In this document: positions 11,376 to 22,098 of the stretch, one piece after another
Layout of the letters: every line of letters starts with the position of its first letter
Numbering within the stretch: the stretch's first letter is position 1
NCBI RefSeq assembly: GCF_010093535.1
Contig: NW_022985181.1
Span: forward strand, 140,343-204,342
DNA from: Lindgomyces ingoldianus
Lineage: Eukaryota > Ascomycota > Dothideomycetes > Pleosporales > Lindgomycetaceae
Direction of reading: 5' to 3'
Length of the DNA: 64,000 bases
Position numbers and translations under genes: made by a program
Notes under the pieces: generated by a model
The model's input: only the letters and a program-made list of their open reading frames with translations
What the model was told of the DNA's origin: nothing
Databases searched by the model: none

Positions 11376-14300
11376 TCACACCAAACTATACCTCACAACC
11401 ATCCACGCGCCCTCCACATCCGCGCTAGCCCTCTTCACCTTAAGCTGCCAACTCGTCATGGGCAACTGCAATCCATCCTCTGCACTCACGACACCAATCA
11501 ACGGCTCGATATCCCTGCCCGGCTTAAACGCGACGCTCTTCTCCGTCTGACTGCCCGCCTTCGCGCCCTTCTGCACGATCTCCACGTCTGAGGAATTGAA
11601 GTTATCGCCCTTCGCGAGGATCGCGATGCGCGTCGCGATAATTTTTTCCGGGCGGTGCTTCGTCGTGTACAGTGGGAGGCGCGAGGATAAATTATCGAGG
11701 TTCATGACCGCGGTGTCGGTATTTTCATCATCAGAGGAGGAAGCGGGTCCGGCACCGCTACCCAGTCCGGCGCGATACCACTCCGAAGCAAAGTCGGTGC
11801 GCAGGTCGAAGTACGTGAACAGGCCTTTTCCTTCCGGCGCGCCGGCGCCGAGCATCACTTTCATGTAGTCGGCGACGACGTCGGACGCCACTTTGCGCAG
11901 CTTGTCGCCCCCGTCGAGCGCCGTGTAGCGCAGCGTGAGGACGACGTCGGTGATGGAGGAGTAGTCGAAGGAGTGTATGGCCGACGGGAGCGTGAAGGAC
12001 CAGGTGCTGATTGCGCCGGCGCCCTCGAACGGATTGTACCGTTCGGGCAGTTGGTCGAAACGGCCGGAGTCGGCTTGCGCGCCGGACAAGACGACAGCGG
12101 AGATGGGGAGGTTGGTGGTGATAAAACGGTCATCGTCCTCGCCCTCCTGGGCGCGATGGTAGTCGGATTTGCTATTTGCGCGTGGCGTGGTCCGCATCGA
12201 GTGGTTGAGGAGTCGCAGCGTGCAGTTGATTCCTGCGTAGGGCCCTGCAACGCAAGGGATGGAGACGTTGACTGACACGATGCGGCGCATGTAGTGCCCC
12301 GGACAGTCCATGTCGAAGAGAATTTCAGGCAGCTCAAGCATGAAAGTCCCTTTCTCGCGGAACTCGATCAACGCCATTGGGGCCCATTGCCGAACCGAGA
12401 TGTGCTTGGTCACTTCAAAGTCGTGCCCAAGGTTCTCTTGACACGCGGCCTCGAGCCGTTTCAGTCCAAGGTAGAGAGATTCTCCGGCAAGAAGACCGTC
12501 GCGCGCAGAGGTGAAATATCCAAACTCAATATAGGACGATGTGGCCATCTGAGGACGTTCGAATTGGAAGCATTTTTCAGCGCGCTTCGCGAGATCGTAA
12601 GCCAAGTTGTATGTGTCGTTATAGAGAGAACGAGTACGACTCTCCATCCAGATGTACAATTCCTCGTTGGTGTATTTTGAACGCAAAAACTCGTTCACCT
12701 CGTTGGCCTGGTCCACCACCGTCTGAGCGTTCTTGATTTCTTGCGTTGTGGTGGCTACCCGAAGGCGCTGAGTAGCGATTTGCTTGTCAACGTTCTTGAG
12801 TTCGTGTCCATTCGAGTTTGCTTGAACAATACGGTCCTGTAGAGCACGCAAGTACGATGCTTTTCGACTGGCATTTGAGGCATCGGCCGACAGAGTCTGG
12901 GTATAAATCTGCATTCCACGCGCAATTGCACCCGTTGAGCTACCCAAAAAATTGCCGCCCCATTTGAGGCCAGTACCGCAACCAAAGGGTTTGATGTCTG
13001 CATCGAACTCGGGCAACATGTGCAGCAATCCAGCAAGCGTCTCCACGGCGCCAATGGCAATATTCCAATCGCGCGCCGCGCTGGACTTTTCAAGTTCTTC
13101 ATTTTCTTCGGCGATAAGCATCATTTGTCCGTTTGCGATGGGGGCCTGAAGAGAAGGATTCGGAAGTTCTGTGAAGTCATCCGTCTCCCCCGGTGCCGGA
13201 TCTGTCACCCCAACGAGGCCTTTGTAGTACTGCAGGCGAGACTTTGGTGCTTCCCTGTTTTGCAACAACTGTTCGAGCACAGCATTTGCCTCTTCAAGAG
13301 CGCGGTTCTTCAGGTCCAGCTGAAACGTGTTCATGACCATTTCGTGAGTAGACCTCAACAGAGAGAGATGCTCGTTGTCTTTCTTCTCTTTCGCTGCCAA
13401 CAAGGCCGCGCCGAGCGACTTGAGCTCCGAGCAGATTTCGAGTGCTTTGGCCAGCAAGGTCATGAATCGGTAGTTTGGAATGGATCCGCTCAGGTCATTC
13501 AGCACTGTGTCGATGCTCAACCCCTGGGCGGTGGCCGCAACCAGCAAAGCAGGGTCAATTGGCGGGTCGAATAATGGAAGCTTTCGAACAACGCCATTGA
13601 TGTCCATGCAATTGCGGATCTTGAATAGCCTGTCGTCGATCGTGTCTCGCAACTGTGCCAGTTTTGGATTGTTTGGAATGCCAAAGTACAAGGAGGATGC
13701 AAATCCAAAGATGTTCGCAAATCCTGTGATGCGATCGCTTGATCCAAGTACTTGGGACGTTTGGTTGGAGAAGGGAAATTCCACTTCCATCTGTACAACG
13801 GCATTGCCAAAAGCATCCCATCGGTTGAGCAGTGAGCTGTAGGTCTCCGCCCTGACCTTGCCACGACGGGGTATTTTCTGAGGCTTGTTACCATATACGT
13901 GCGACGCAAGGATGTAGCACTGAATCGCCTCTGGTATCGTTTCCAGGCTGTTTTGTCGGAAGTAGTAGTCGCCGTAAGTGATCAGAATTTCAATGTACTT
14001 CATCGCGATCCATTTCATGTAGGCCACCGGGCGCATACGTGCCACGACGTGAGGGGCAAAGGAGTTGTCTCTCCATTCGGAGATGGCTTGGTTAGCTCTG
14101 CCGGGTTGCAGATCAAGGAACATCTGCTCCAAGGACTCTTTGGCGTCGGTGTTTGCCAACGCTTTGAAAGGGAGAAACTTCCAGAAATATTTGTTGTTTC
14201 CGGTGCTGCTGTTTGCGGCGCCCTCAATGCTTGGATCGAAGATGATATGGCAGACCTTTAGCGCATCGTCAAATTGCTGTGCATTGAGCAACGCGTCAAT

Positions 14301-17300
14301 AAGAGTCATGGGACCATGGAGGCCGATCTCCCAGTTGTAGATTCCATACGGACTCAACAACTCGTGATAAGAGGTGGATCCATCTTCCTCGGTGAAAGTG
14401 CCGTACGGGTTATCTCCAGCGATTTCGGCAGTTCGCGATAGAGACAAAAAGTCTTCATATATGACGCCGATATCGTCTGAGGTGTTGATCTGTTTCAAGA
14501 ACTGATCCACAAAGGTATGATTGAAGGTCACCTTTTTCTCCGGGGAGTAACTCGCGGTGAACGTGGATCTACTGTTGGAGGTGATGTTCTGGGGACACTG
14601 GAAGGACGGTCCGGTACGATAATACTGGGGAGCCGTCAAGACACCGTCGTCGATTTGGTAGGAATAGAGCGTATCCGATGTCTCGATGTACTGGAATGAG
14701 GTTTTTTGGTGGAAATCGAGAGGCGGGTTCCCCGACATCAGGGTTTGAGCAATACCGCCGTCGATAAAGAGGAAGGATCCTACAACATCATGAATCTCTT
14801 TAGCGTCCTCTTTGCTCTCGATTTTAACCGACCCGTCATCCTGTTTGACATGGTGATTGTAAACGATATTCTGCGTTGCATTGAAGGCGATATCGATCTG
14901 GATATAATCTGGACTGCCGTCACTGCCGGCGAAGAAGCGAGGAATCATCTGGTATCTTGCTTGGTTTGGTGTTGCCCAGATTGTCACAGTCTCGTCCAGA
15001 TCCTGTATGTCGAAGGGCTCAACAGAGTGGAGAATACACTTTTGTGACAGCTCCTTGGGTTTCCATTTGCCATTGTCGAACCTTGTAACTCCGAGATTGA
15101 TTTGCCACATTGGGACGGACTGGTTTTGACCCTTCACGTCCTTGGACATGCGGTCACTAATTGGCGACGCATTGTCGATGGTGATATGCTTCAACGTCAT
15201 TTGCATGAAGAAAAGGATGGGCCTTCCCTGCCATAGATACGGCGCGACGTATGAACCTGTGCCTACGGGATTTCCAAAACCGTCGTCAACGTCATAATGG
15301 GGAATATCGACCTGCATTCTGACCCACGGGGACCATCTGCCATCCGGGGAATAGTCTCTGGTATACCAGTCGTAGGGAGCATTCTGACGGCATGCCACTA
15401 CGTGGGCACCAAGCGCCGATTCGCCCCGGCCGCCCTTTCTGATGAACAAACCAAAAACCTTTAGGTTGGCAACCGCAGCGACGTTATGAACGTAAGTTTT
15501 GAGACTGGCCACCGCATTGGAAAGACTGATGTCTTTTTGTTGCAACGCTGACTCCAGATCCAGGAAGAATGGAGATTTGTCGTCCCGCAGGCTGGGCACG
15601 ATCCAGTTTTCAGGATACAGGTAGACCTGTCGATTTGCCTCCCAAACGCGATATCGCTTCATCCAGTTCCATCGTTTCCGATCAATCAGGTCCTCAGGTT
15701 GTTGGGCAACCTCCGCCTCGAGACCCAAAAGGCATCGCTGAACGTACAGTTGAATCGTGGAAATTGCCTGCTTGATGCGGCTTGTTTGTAGACATGAACT
15801 CATCTGGCAATCGATCAAAAAGTATTCAAATAATCCATCGGGATCTTTGACCAAGCCCGTCTCTACTAAAGAGGGCTCGACGATGAGATAGGATACCAGG
15901 GCGTCACGCTGATTCCGCCGGAGTGTGTCGAAGAGCGGCTTTGCAGCCTGTTCCCACTCACTGGCGTTGTAACGGGATCGCAGCGCCTTCTTCAGTGTAT
16001 CCGCTTGAGTTGCAAACTTCGTATACGAAGAATCCGATAGATTCAACGGTTTAGCCCATTCGAACAGCAGGGGTGCCGCAATCTGAGTCTTCGTCAAAAT
16101 ATCCAGAGCCTTCTTGACGCTGACAAGAAGGAGCTCGTTGTGGAAATGCTCCGGAGTCAAGGAATCATAGCCCTTGAGGATGGTGGAGCATAGTTCGGCG
16201 TCCCATCGCGTCACTTTCACAATTTCTGAAACCACATCCGAGGAGCCCGGCAGCCTTGACCATGCGAACAAGTCAATAAGCCGTGTTTGCTGCTTCGGAA
16301 GGGAGTTTCGTAGATTGGTGTAAGACAAGAGCCGTTTCCACGCACCCATGGTGATGTTGCCGAGATTCAGAGCGCCTTGGTCGGCGCCCGAACTGAAGTC
16401 CGTGCCGTGCTCATGTAGGTAAATGATTTCATCGAGAGACAAACCAAACCCTTGAGCAAGGACAGATATCTTGGTTAGCTCAACGAGCACCTCTGAAACA
16501 GAGGATGACGCCACAGCGGGCAACAAGGCCCCGGATGGAATTAAGGTCGGGGGAGACGTGGAGGTGCTCCAGGACAGTGTTTCTGGGGCGGTACCAGAGA
16601 GTTGAAGAGCGTATAATCTCCCATCAACCAGACTGATTGGCGCTGATGACCAGATATTTGTTGGATCTTCAGACTGATTCGGGAATCCGTACGGAATGCC
16701 GTCCAATGTGAAGCCAGCTGGTTTGGCATCGCTCGTCACCCAGAATTGAAACTTGTCCGTCGTGGATGGAATAAGGTACCCGGACCACACCCCGCTTTCG
16801 TCGCCTTGGGCATTTTCCCTCAATGTGAGCAGAACATTCATGGCGGAATCCCCAGAGGTCGATTTCACGATATTGAGAAGGTAGGAAATCGTCGTGATGT
16901 CTGTACCTAATGCATCAAACATTGTCTGCTGGACCATTAGGGTCGAGAGTCGGGCGCGCAGATACGGCAGGAAATACCGCAAGAAAAACAATGCTTTGGT
17001 AATTGGCGTTTCTGCGGTGTCCCCGGCAAGAAGAGTGCCCTGGCCTCTTGGGGGAATGATAGACCGGAGATATTGATTGAAAAAGGTCACGCCCTGTTTC
17101 TTGATTCGGTCCACTGCCGCAATCCACAATGCATTTGCAGACAAGCCTTTCAGGTCCGTTGTCTCGTCGTCCGTAAGTATTCCGGTGACGGTGAGTTGTG
17201 CGGTGGGGGGCTTGGCAGTTTTCAGATCGTTATATTTGACCTTAGCGACCAGGGTGTCCATAGCAGGAGGGATCATGATAGCCAATCCGGAGGGGGCGTT

Positions 17301-20300
17301 GGTGGTAAAAACCATGCGGCCGTTGATTAAATCGCTTATCTTGGTCGCGAGGGCGGGTGCAAATATCAGAGCCAGTTTGGAGGGCAGAAGCTCCGTGAGA
17401 GAAACGGTGTTGTTGTTGACCTCAGCGCTTGTGATATCGGCATTTTGTTTCATTATTGCCTCCAAGCCATCGAGAAGACTCTTTCCCAGTTTGAGAATCA
17501 CTTGGGGCGTTGGCGCAAGCGGGCGGGAAATATTGTCCACCCCGCGAATGAGATAGTTCAGCTGCTCAAAAGAGAAGTTGCTGTTGATGATATCCTGCCA
17601 GGTCTGAAGAAATGAGAGAGTTGTGTCCGCGTTCGTGAAGGGTTCACCAAGGACTTGAATGATATCGGGTAACGTATCGGGTCGTACCGAAAGGTAACTG
17701 ATCAGGGTCGAGATACGAAATAGCTCGGACAAGGTGTCGATCGTAAGAGAGTCTGGGATGTTTCTCAGTTGTCGAATCAGCTCGATGTCGGCAGCTTTGA
17801 GCTTCAGGGTAGTCTGAAGCACCGGCATGTGGTCTGAAATCTTCTGCGTGGCAGTAAGGTAATTCCCATGCTCGTCTGCCTGGAACACCGGGTCCATACG
17901 AACGATGTCGTGGGTGAGAAATGTGGAGTTGTACAAAGAGGTGTCTCCATGGGTGGGTATGACATCCCAGAAAGTCAAGACCACTTCGAGGGAAAGTCCT
18001 GTCATATCGATGATGTTCCTCACTGCGACGATTTGGTGGACTAGGGGAGGATTGATGTCTGACTTCGACTCTTCGGTGTCCGTATCGGTTGAGTCATCCT
18101 CGTACGGATCTACAGACGCATCACACTCACCCGCGGAACTGTCTTCGGCGACGGAAGGCGTTTTACCAAGTCCTTGTATTGCTGAGTCAACCTCTGGAAT
18201 CGTCCAGCCCAATTTGCGCCAAAGTCGAAGGAAGCGGACCATATTGAAATACTCATCCGGGCTAAGCTGACTCCCGTCAAGATGCAACAGGCGCGTGGTG
18301 CTGATGTCACAAGCGTCCCTAACGTTGCTCCATTCAACATCCTGCCAGCGAGAGCATTGCCCCGGCCTCCAGGAAAGAGTATTGCCTTCGCCTCGTATCT
18401 CACCAATAGCCAACTCGGGGTGATTCACATCGGCATCGCTTTTATAAACGTAGATGTCGCGATTCCGATAGCAATCTTGGATGTTCTTGCCACAAAGATT
18501 GATGACCGTCCCTGACGCCGACACAAACGCGACCGCATTTCTGGAGCGGCGATCGATCACGGCCCCATCGGATTGGAGTGTTCCAATGAATATGGGATCG
18601 TTAGAGAGCGTGTCTGGCTTCTTTGAGCTTGTTCCATTGACCACCCTGTCGCCGACGGCCTTCACGGAGAGGTAGCAGAGATGAGACTCGGCCCACATCT
18701 GTCCTTCCAGAGGAATTCGCGGGCCATTACCGGACTCAAGGACAACAATACTTCCGATCTTCTCGAACCAGGAATATACCCATTCCGCCCATTCACCTCC
18801 ATTACAAGGGCAGCAATGGCAGCCCGACGACTTGGTGCCACCACACGAGCAGTCAGAATTGGATTGGTCGTTTTGGTCTGCACATAGGTCGATCTGCCGC
18901 AGCTTTTGGATCTTCTCCCACAAGGGCACGAACACATCGGCAACCTGGAGGAAATTGATTAATTTGGCATACCTCCTTCGTTTGTCCGTGTATTGATGCT
19001 GAACAAGGTACCGAAGAAAGCGGTAGCTGAATCTGATGCGTTCCATCGTCGTCAAATCTTTGCCTTTGGGCATGTTCGGATTGACGTAACGTGTCTTTAC
19101 CAGCTCCACCAGATCGCCGTACTGAATTCCGGCGCGCTTCAGGAATTGAGCTTTCACCCATGATATGCCTGTTTTTGTGGCGGAGTTGTCATCCAGCATC
19201 TCACCCCTCGAATCATACCCAAAATAGCCCCATGGCTTTTTGAGCCCGATTCGAGTGGTGTAGCTGGACTGATGGCACTGAGCTGCGGTGGTTGTGGGTG
19301 CCCAAAACCCTTCCTTCGTGAGAATGACATACTCCTCTTGGGTCAATAGGTTGAACTCGGCATCGAATGATCTCAACACCACGCTTGACGCAGGGTTTGC
19401 CGGGGCAACGGAGGGGTCCAAAACGCCACTTCCCTGGAAGACCTGAATGATGTCTGCTCGGTTTGTTTTCAAAAATTGCAAAAACACCCTCATGGTGTCG
19501 ATGGGAAAATGATACGGAAGCCCTAAGGGGTAGCCTGCCTTTCTCAGGATTTCGTACGCTGCGCCTTGGGTGTGCTGAGGAGAGCAGAGCAGTTCGTTGG
19601 TGGTCTCCCCGTTGACATTATAAGCCTTGATCATGGGAGCATGCACAACGTACGATTCCATTACCTCCAAAGCGAGGTCGATATATGGAATGTACGTATT
19701 CGTATTCTCACACGTGAGTTGGAGACAAGCCAGGTCAGGCCGTCGCTTGAGGAGAGCCTGGAGCTGGGTACCGTTGATGTCTCTATCACCGGTCTTGGAA
19801 TGGCGGGAACTCAAATTGTTGTTGCGCAAGAATTCCATTAACTCCACAAAGTATGCCGCCGGTCCATAAACCGAACCGCACTCCGGGCATTCGCAAAAGT
19901 CAAGGTTCCCAAACAGTCGCTCCAAATCGACTTGGGTCACATACTTGTCGGCAACCTCGGTAAAGGATTGTTTTCTGAGTTCGACATTTTGCTCACTGTT
20001 ACCGCCGTCAATCACTCGAAGCCCACTCCCACGGACCGCTTGCAGCGCGGAGAGAAGGAAATTTTCATTTCTGATCCGGCATTGCGTGGCGTGTTGGTGG
20101 ATACTAATGGCGGCGTTCGTGTCGCCCATCTCGCTCGACATCTGTTCCACAAATGCGACCTCTGACATGTTAGAGATGTGCAGTGCCGATGTCAAGTTCG
20201 ACTTGATGAGGGGATTGATTGCTTCCGGAATGGGTGCTAATGCTTGCACTCTTTGTAGGGTTTTAAGATTGGACTGCACCGCGCTCTGGGTGCCATCCTC

Positions 20301-20936
20301 AGCTGGAAGAGTCGTCAGGATATTTGACCTTGAAAGCAACTTGGTCACGGATGACTTCTGCATGTCAAACTCTGGATCCTCGTTGAGCACGTTGAATACG
20401 TGGTCTTGAGCATTGCTATCAAGCCGGATCTCGCTGTCTTTAACCATCCGCATCACGACACCCGTGGGTTCGGCGAGAAATAGTTTCCGGCGGATGTCCA
20501 CTGCCTTATTCAAGGACCCTTTCGATGCGGTGGCAGCAGAAGGGGCTACCGACCTCCTCACCGTGGCCAAGGCCGGGGCCGGGGCGGGTGCCGGAGACGG
20601 AGCCATGGATGCAAGGTCGTCCAGTGAAGAGTTGATTGCAAATTCGCGCAGGGTCTTGATATTCGGATGCCTTTCCTTCGCCGCGCGCACAAAGTCGACA
20701 TCGTCGTCGGATATAGCAGCCAAATGCGAGGTGATCCTGATCTCCCCAAGCAGGTCCCTCTTCTGGTCGGCAGAGAGGCTGTTTGCGGGATCTGCATCCC
20801 AAGAAGCGAGAGCATTGTCCAGGTCGCCCTTGGCTGAATCCAGATGGGTGATGAATAGTTTGGTGGCCTCTGTGCCATGGCTCTCTAGCAGCTCCTGGAG
20901 CGCGGCGGTGCGCCTAGAGAGCTGCGATGAGTCCAT
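11376..20936 (-). CDS. Tc toxin complex A-component-like protein (TcA/TcdA type), intact
   Basis: A single uninterrupted 3186-codon frame without introns, from ATG 20936 (context AAAATGG) to TGA 11376. Residues 348-367 hold the Cys-rich CECPECGSVYGPAAYFVEL signature of the VRP1/TcA N-terminal region. About 1800-2200 matches the neuraminidase-like region of bacterial TcA. About 2540-2850 is rich in long helices, as in the shaft/translocation part. From about 2845 to 3180 it matches the TcB-binding C-terminal domain (QWAPMALIEFREKG, GHYMRRIVSVNV, WSFTLP). Known of the family: TcA forms a pentameric pore that docks the TcB-TcC cocoon. It is longer than typical bacterial TcA (about 2500 residues). 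Extra material includes a Pro-Ala linker (112-122), a seven-Cys cluster near 690-720 and an acidic linker near 930-960. There is no signal peptide. Bacterial origin by transfer is inferred from family and lack of introns. Expression and activity are unknown. Confidence 0.9.
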   Translation of the reverse strand: MDSSQLSRRTAALQELLESHGTEATKLFITHLDSAKGDLDNALASWDADPANSLSADQKRDLLGEIRITSHLAAISDDDVDFVRAAKERHPNIKTLREFAINSSLDDLASMAPSPAPAPAPALATVRRSVAPSAATASKGSLNKAVDIRRKLFLAEPTGVVMRMVKDSEIRLDSNAQDHVFNVLNEDPEFDMQKSSVTKLLSRSNILTTLPAEDGTQSAVQSNLKTLQRVQALAPIPEAINPLIKSNLTSALHISNMSEVAFVEQMSSEMGDTNAAISIHQHATQCRIRNENFLLSALQAVRGSGLRVIDGGNSEQNVELRKQSFTEVADKYVTQVDLERLFGNLDFCECPECGSVYGPAAYFVELMEFLRNNNLSSRHSKTGDRDINGTQLQALLKRRPDLACLQLTCENTNTYIPYIDLALEVMESYVVHAPMIKAYNVNGETTNELLCSPQHTQGAAYEILRKAGYPLGLPYHFPIDTMRVFLQFLKTNRADIIQVFQGSGVLDPSVAPANPASSVVLRSFDAEFNLLTQEEYVILTKEGFWAPTTTAAQCHQSSYTTRIGLKKPWGYFGYDSRGEMLDDNSATKTGISWVKAQFLKRAGIQYGDLVELVKTRYVNPNMPKGKDLTTMERIRFSYRFLRYLVQHQYTDKRRRYAKLINFLQVADVFVPLWEKIQKLRQIDLCADQNDQSNSDCSCGGTKSSGCHCCPCNGGEWAEWVYSWFEKIGSIVVLESGNGPRIPLEGQMWAESHLCYLSVKAVGDRVVNGTSSKKPDTLSNDPIFIGTLQSDGAVIDRRSRNAVAFVSASGTVINLCGKNIQDCYRNRDIYVYKSDADVNHPELAIGEIRGEGNTLSWRPGQCSRWQDVEWSNVRDACDISTTRLLHLDGSQLSPDEYFNMVRFLRLWRKLGWTIPEVDSAIQGLGKTPSVAEDSSAGECDASVDPYEDDSTDTDTEESKSDINPPLVHQIVAVRNIIDMTGLSLEVVLTFWDVIPTHGDTSLYNSTFLTHDIVRMDPVFQADEHGNYLTATQKISDHMPVLQTTLKLKAADIELIRQLRNIPDSLTIDTLSELFRISTLISYLSVRPDTLPDIIQVLGEPFTNADTTLSFLQTWQDIINSNFSFEQLNYLIRGVDNISRPLAPTPQVILKLGKSLLDGLEAIMKQNADITSAEVNNNTVSLTELLPSKLALIFAPALATKISDLINGRMVFTTNAPSGLAIMIPPAMDTLVAKVKYNDLKTAKPPTAQLTVTGILTDDETTDLKGLSANALWIAAVDRIKKQGVTFFNQYLRSIIPPRGQGTLLAGDTAETPITKALFFLRYFLPYLRARLSTLMVQQTMFDALGTDITTISYLLNIVKSTSGDSAMNVLLTLRENAQGDESGVWSGYLIPSTTDKFQFWVTSDAKPAGFTLDGIPYGFPNQSEDPTNIWSSAPISLVDGRLYALQLSGTAPETLSWSTSTSPPTLIPSGALLPAVASSSVSEVLVELTKISVLAQGFGLSLDEIIYLHEHGTDFSSGADQGALNLGNITMGAWKRLLSYTNLRNSLPKQQTRLIDLFAWSRLPGSSDVVSEIVKVTRWDAELCSTILKGYDSLTPEHFHNELLLVSVKKALDILTKTQIAAPLLFEWAKPLNLSDSSYTKFATQADTLKKALRSRYNASEWEQAAKPLFDTLRRNQRDALVSYLIVEPSLVETGLVKDPDGLFEYFLIDCQMSSCLQTSRIKQAISTIQLYVQRCLLGLEAEVAQQPEDLIDRKRWNWMKRYRVWEANRQVYLYPENWIVPSLRDDKSPFFLDLESALQQKDISLSNAVASLKTYVHNVAAVANLKVFGLFIRKGGRGESALGAHVVACRQNAPYDWYTRDYSPDGRWSPWVRMQVDIPHYDVDDGFGNPVGTGSYVAPYLWQGRPILFFMQMTLKHITIDNASPISDRMSKDVKGQNQSVPMWQINLGVTRFDNGKWKPKELSQKCILHSVEPFDIQDLDETVTIWATPNQARYQMIPRFFAGSDGSPDYIQIDIAFNATQNIVYNHHVKQDDGSVKIESKEDAKEIHDVVGSFLFIDGGIAQTLMSGNPPLDFHQKTSFQYIETSDTLYSYQIDDGVLTAPQYYRTGPSFQCPQNITSNSRSTFTASYSPEKKVTFNHTFVDQFLKQINTSDDIGVIYEDFLSLSRTAEIAGDNPYGTFTEEDGSTSYHELLSPYGIYNWEIGLHGPMTLIDALLNAQQFDDALKVCHIIFDPSIEGAANSSTGNNKYFWKFLPFKALANTDAKESLEQMFLDLQPGRANQAISEWRDNSFAPHVVARMRPVAYMKWIAMKYIEILITYGDYYFRQNSLETIPEAIQCYILASHVYGNKPQKIPRRGKVRAETYSSLLNRWDAFGNAVVQMEVEFPFSNQTSQVLGSSDRITGFANIFGFASSLYFGIPNNPKLAQLRDTIDDRLFKIRNCMDINGVVRKLPLFDPPIDPALLVAATAQGLSIDTVLNDLSGSIPNYRFMTLLAKALEICSELKSLGAALLAAKEKKDNEHLSLLRSTHEMVMNTFQLDLKNRALEEANAVLEQLLQNREAPKSRLQYYKGLVGVTDPAPGETDDFTELPNPSLQAPIANGQMMLIAEENEELEKSSAARDWNIAIGAVETLAGLLHMLPEFDADIKPFGCGTGLKWGGNFLGSSTGAIARGMQIYTQTLSADASNASRKASYLRALQDRIVQANSNGHELKNVDKQIATQRLRVATTTQEIKNAQTVVDQANEVNEFLRSKYTNEELYIWMESRTRSLYNDTYNLAYDLAKRAEKCFQFERPQMATSSYIEFGYFTSARDGLLAGESLYLGLKRLEAACQENLGHDFEVTKHISVRQWAPMALIEFREKGTFMLELPEILFDMDCPGHYMRRIVSVNVSIPCVAGPYAGINCTLRLLNHSMRTTPRANSKSDYHRAQEGEDDDRFITTNLPISAVVLSGAQADSGRFDQLPERYNPFEGAGAISTWSFTLPSAIHSFDYSSITDVVLTLRYTALDGGDKLRKVASDVVADYMKVMLGAGAPEGKGLFTYFDLRTDFASEWYRAGLGSGAGPASSSDDENTDTAVMNLDNLSSRLPLYTTKHRPEKIIATRIAILAKGDNFNSSDVEIVQKGAKAGSQTEKSVAFKPGRDIEPLIGVVSAEDGLQLPMTSWQLKVKRASADVEGAWMVVRYSLV

Positions 20937-21677
20937 TTTAGCCCGGAATAGAGAATGAAGGAATTTAAATGGGTCTGTTTAGGACATTGAGAATTTGGAG
21001 GAGTGAAGGAGAACCCCGAAGATTTGAGGTGAGGATTCCCATGAGCGAAGGAGGAAAAGGAATGATGATCCGATCAATCTTGCGGAGGGAAGTCGGAATT
21101 TGGGGGGGGAAGCTTCCAAAGCGAGAATGGGGTATCCCTAGGTCCGGTTTTCCCATTCCGGGCCATGCTGCCGATGTCTCGCCATGCGATGGGCGAGGCA
21201 TCTGAGGAGGAAGCGGCTGGGGAAACATGCGATGTTGTAGAGTATTGGATGGGATGCAGGTGAGGAATGCGGGGGGGCATTGACCGAATTGGGATTTGAT
21301 GGTGGACCGAGATGGCCCCAGCCTGAAAACAAAACACGACAGGAGGGCAATGGGCGACGCATTGTTGGGGATCTAGATGCCGGCTTCTGGTGAGCTGAAG
21401 GATGAAGCAGGTGAGGTCGTGCCATGCGTGATTTGCGGGGTGACACGCGGGGACGGCCGCGCGATTGTACGCCACACCACGCTGTGGCGTTGTCTGACCA
21501 TCAAAACATCGCGTCCAACACGGCGCATTTGGGGCCATCGCCGCCGAGTCGGCTGTTTTCCTCTGCGGTGGCGCCGATCCGGACAGCATGTGAATCCTGT
21601 GTATTCCTGGCCTCCGCCAGCTTCCTTCTGCACACGCTCTGGTTCGATGCCAACATCTCTCTCGGAATTGCTTCGCC
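20937..21677. promoter_or_regulatory. Divergent intergenic region between TcA and the broken TcB gene
   Basis: About 740 bases separate the minus-strand TcA start from the plus-strand start of the B component, so both promoters should lie here. Close to TcA there is a CATTTAAATTCC stretch (near 20960-20971) that could serve as a TATA-like element. Short frames on both strands here show no recognisable domain. Confidence 0.45.
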
Positions 21678-22098
21678 ATGTCCACCAGCGACAGGAGGAT
21701 TGGAGCGCGTCCGGAGCGCGACGAACATGCGGTTGGCAAGCAATCCGACAAGCCTGCGGGCTCCCACAAAGAGCCCCTAGCCGGGAGCGCAGGAAACAAC
21801 TTTTTCAGCCTCAGTGACCTATCTTCTATTTCTCTGAAGTCTGCCATTCCCACCGGCTCCCTCCATCTCACTTCCGAAGGGTGGTGGTGCCATTTCCGGA
21901 ATGGGAGAAAAGTTCGATGTCAACCAAGAAACCGGCAAGGGGAGCGTGAGCATCCCGATAGGTGTTCCGCCGGGAAGAGCTGGCATGGACCCCAAGTTGT
22001 CACTCACATACAACTCTGGCGCCGGCAATGGCGAGTTTGGTCTGGGATGGAGTCTCCAAGGCCGGGGCATCATCAGTCGGAAAACATCAAAGGGCTTA

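Noticed and set aside
11263..20958. Many plus- and minus-strand open frames of 60-180 codons across the TcA gene
   Set aside because: They lie antisense or out of frame to the single long TcA frame, have no recognisable domains, and are expected by-products of a GC-rich 9.5-kb gene.
21377..21817. Plus-strand frame of 146 codons upstream of the toxin B remnant
   Set aside because: No domain. It overlaps the more plausible start at 21678 in a different phase and lies mostly in the divergent intergenic region.
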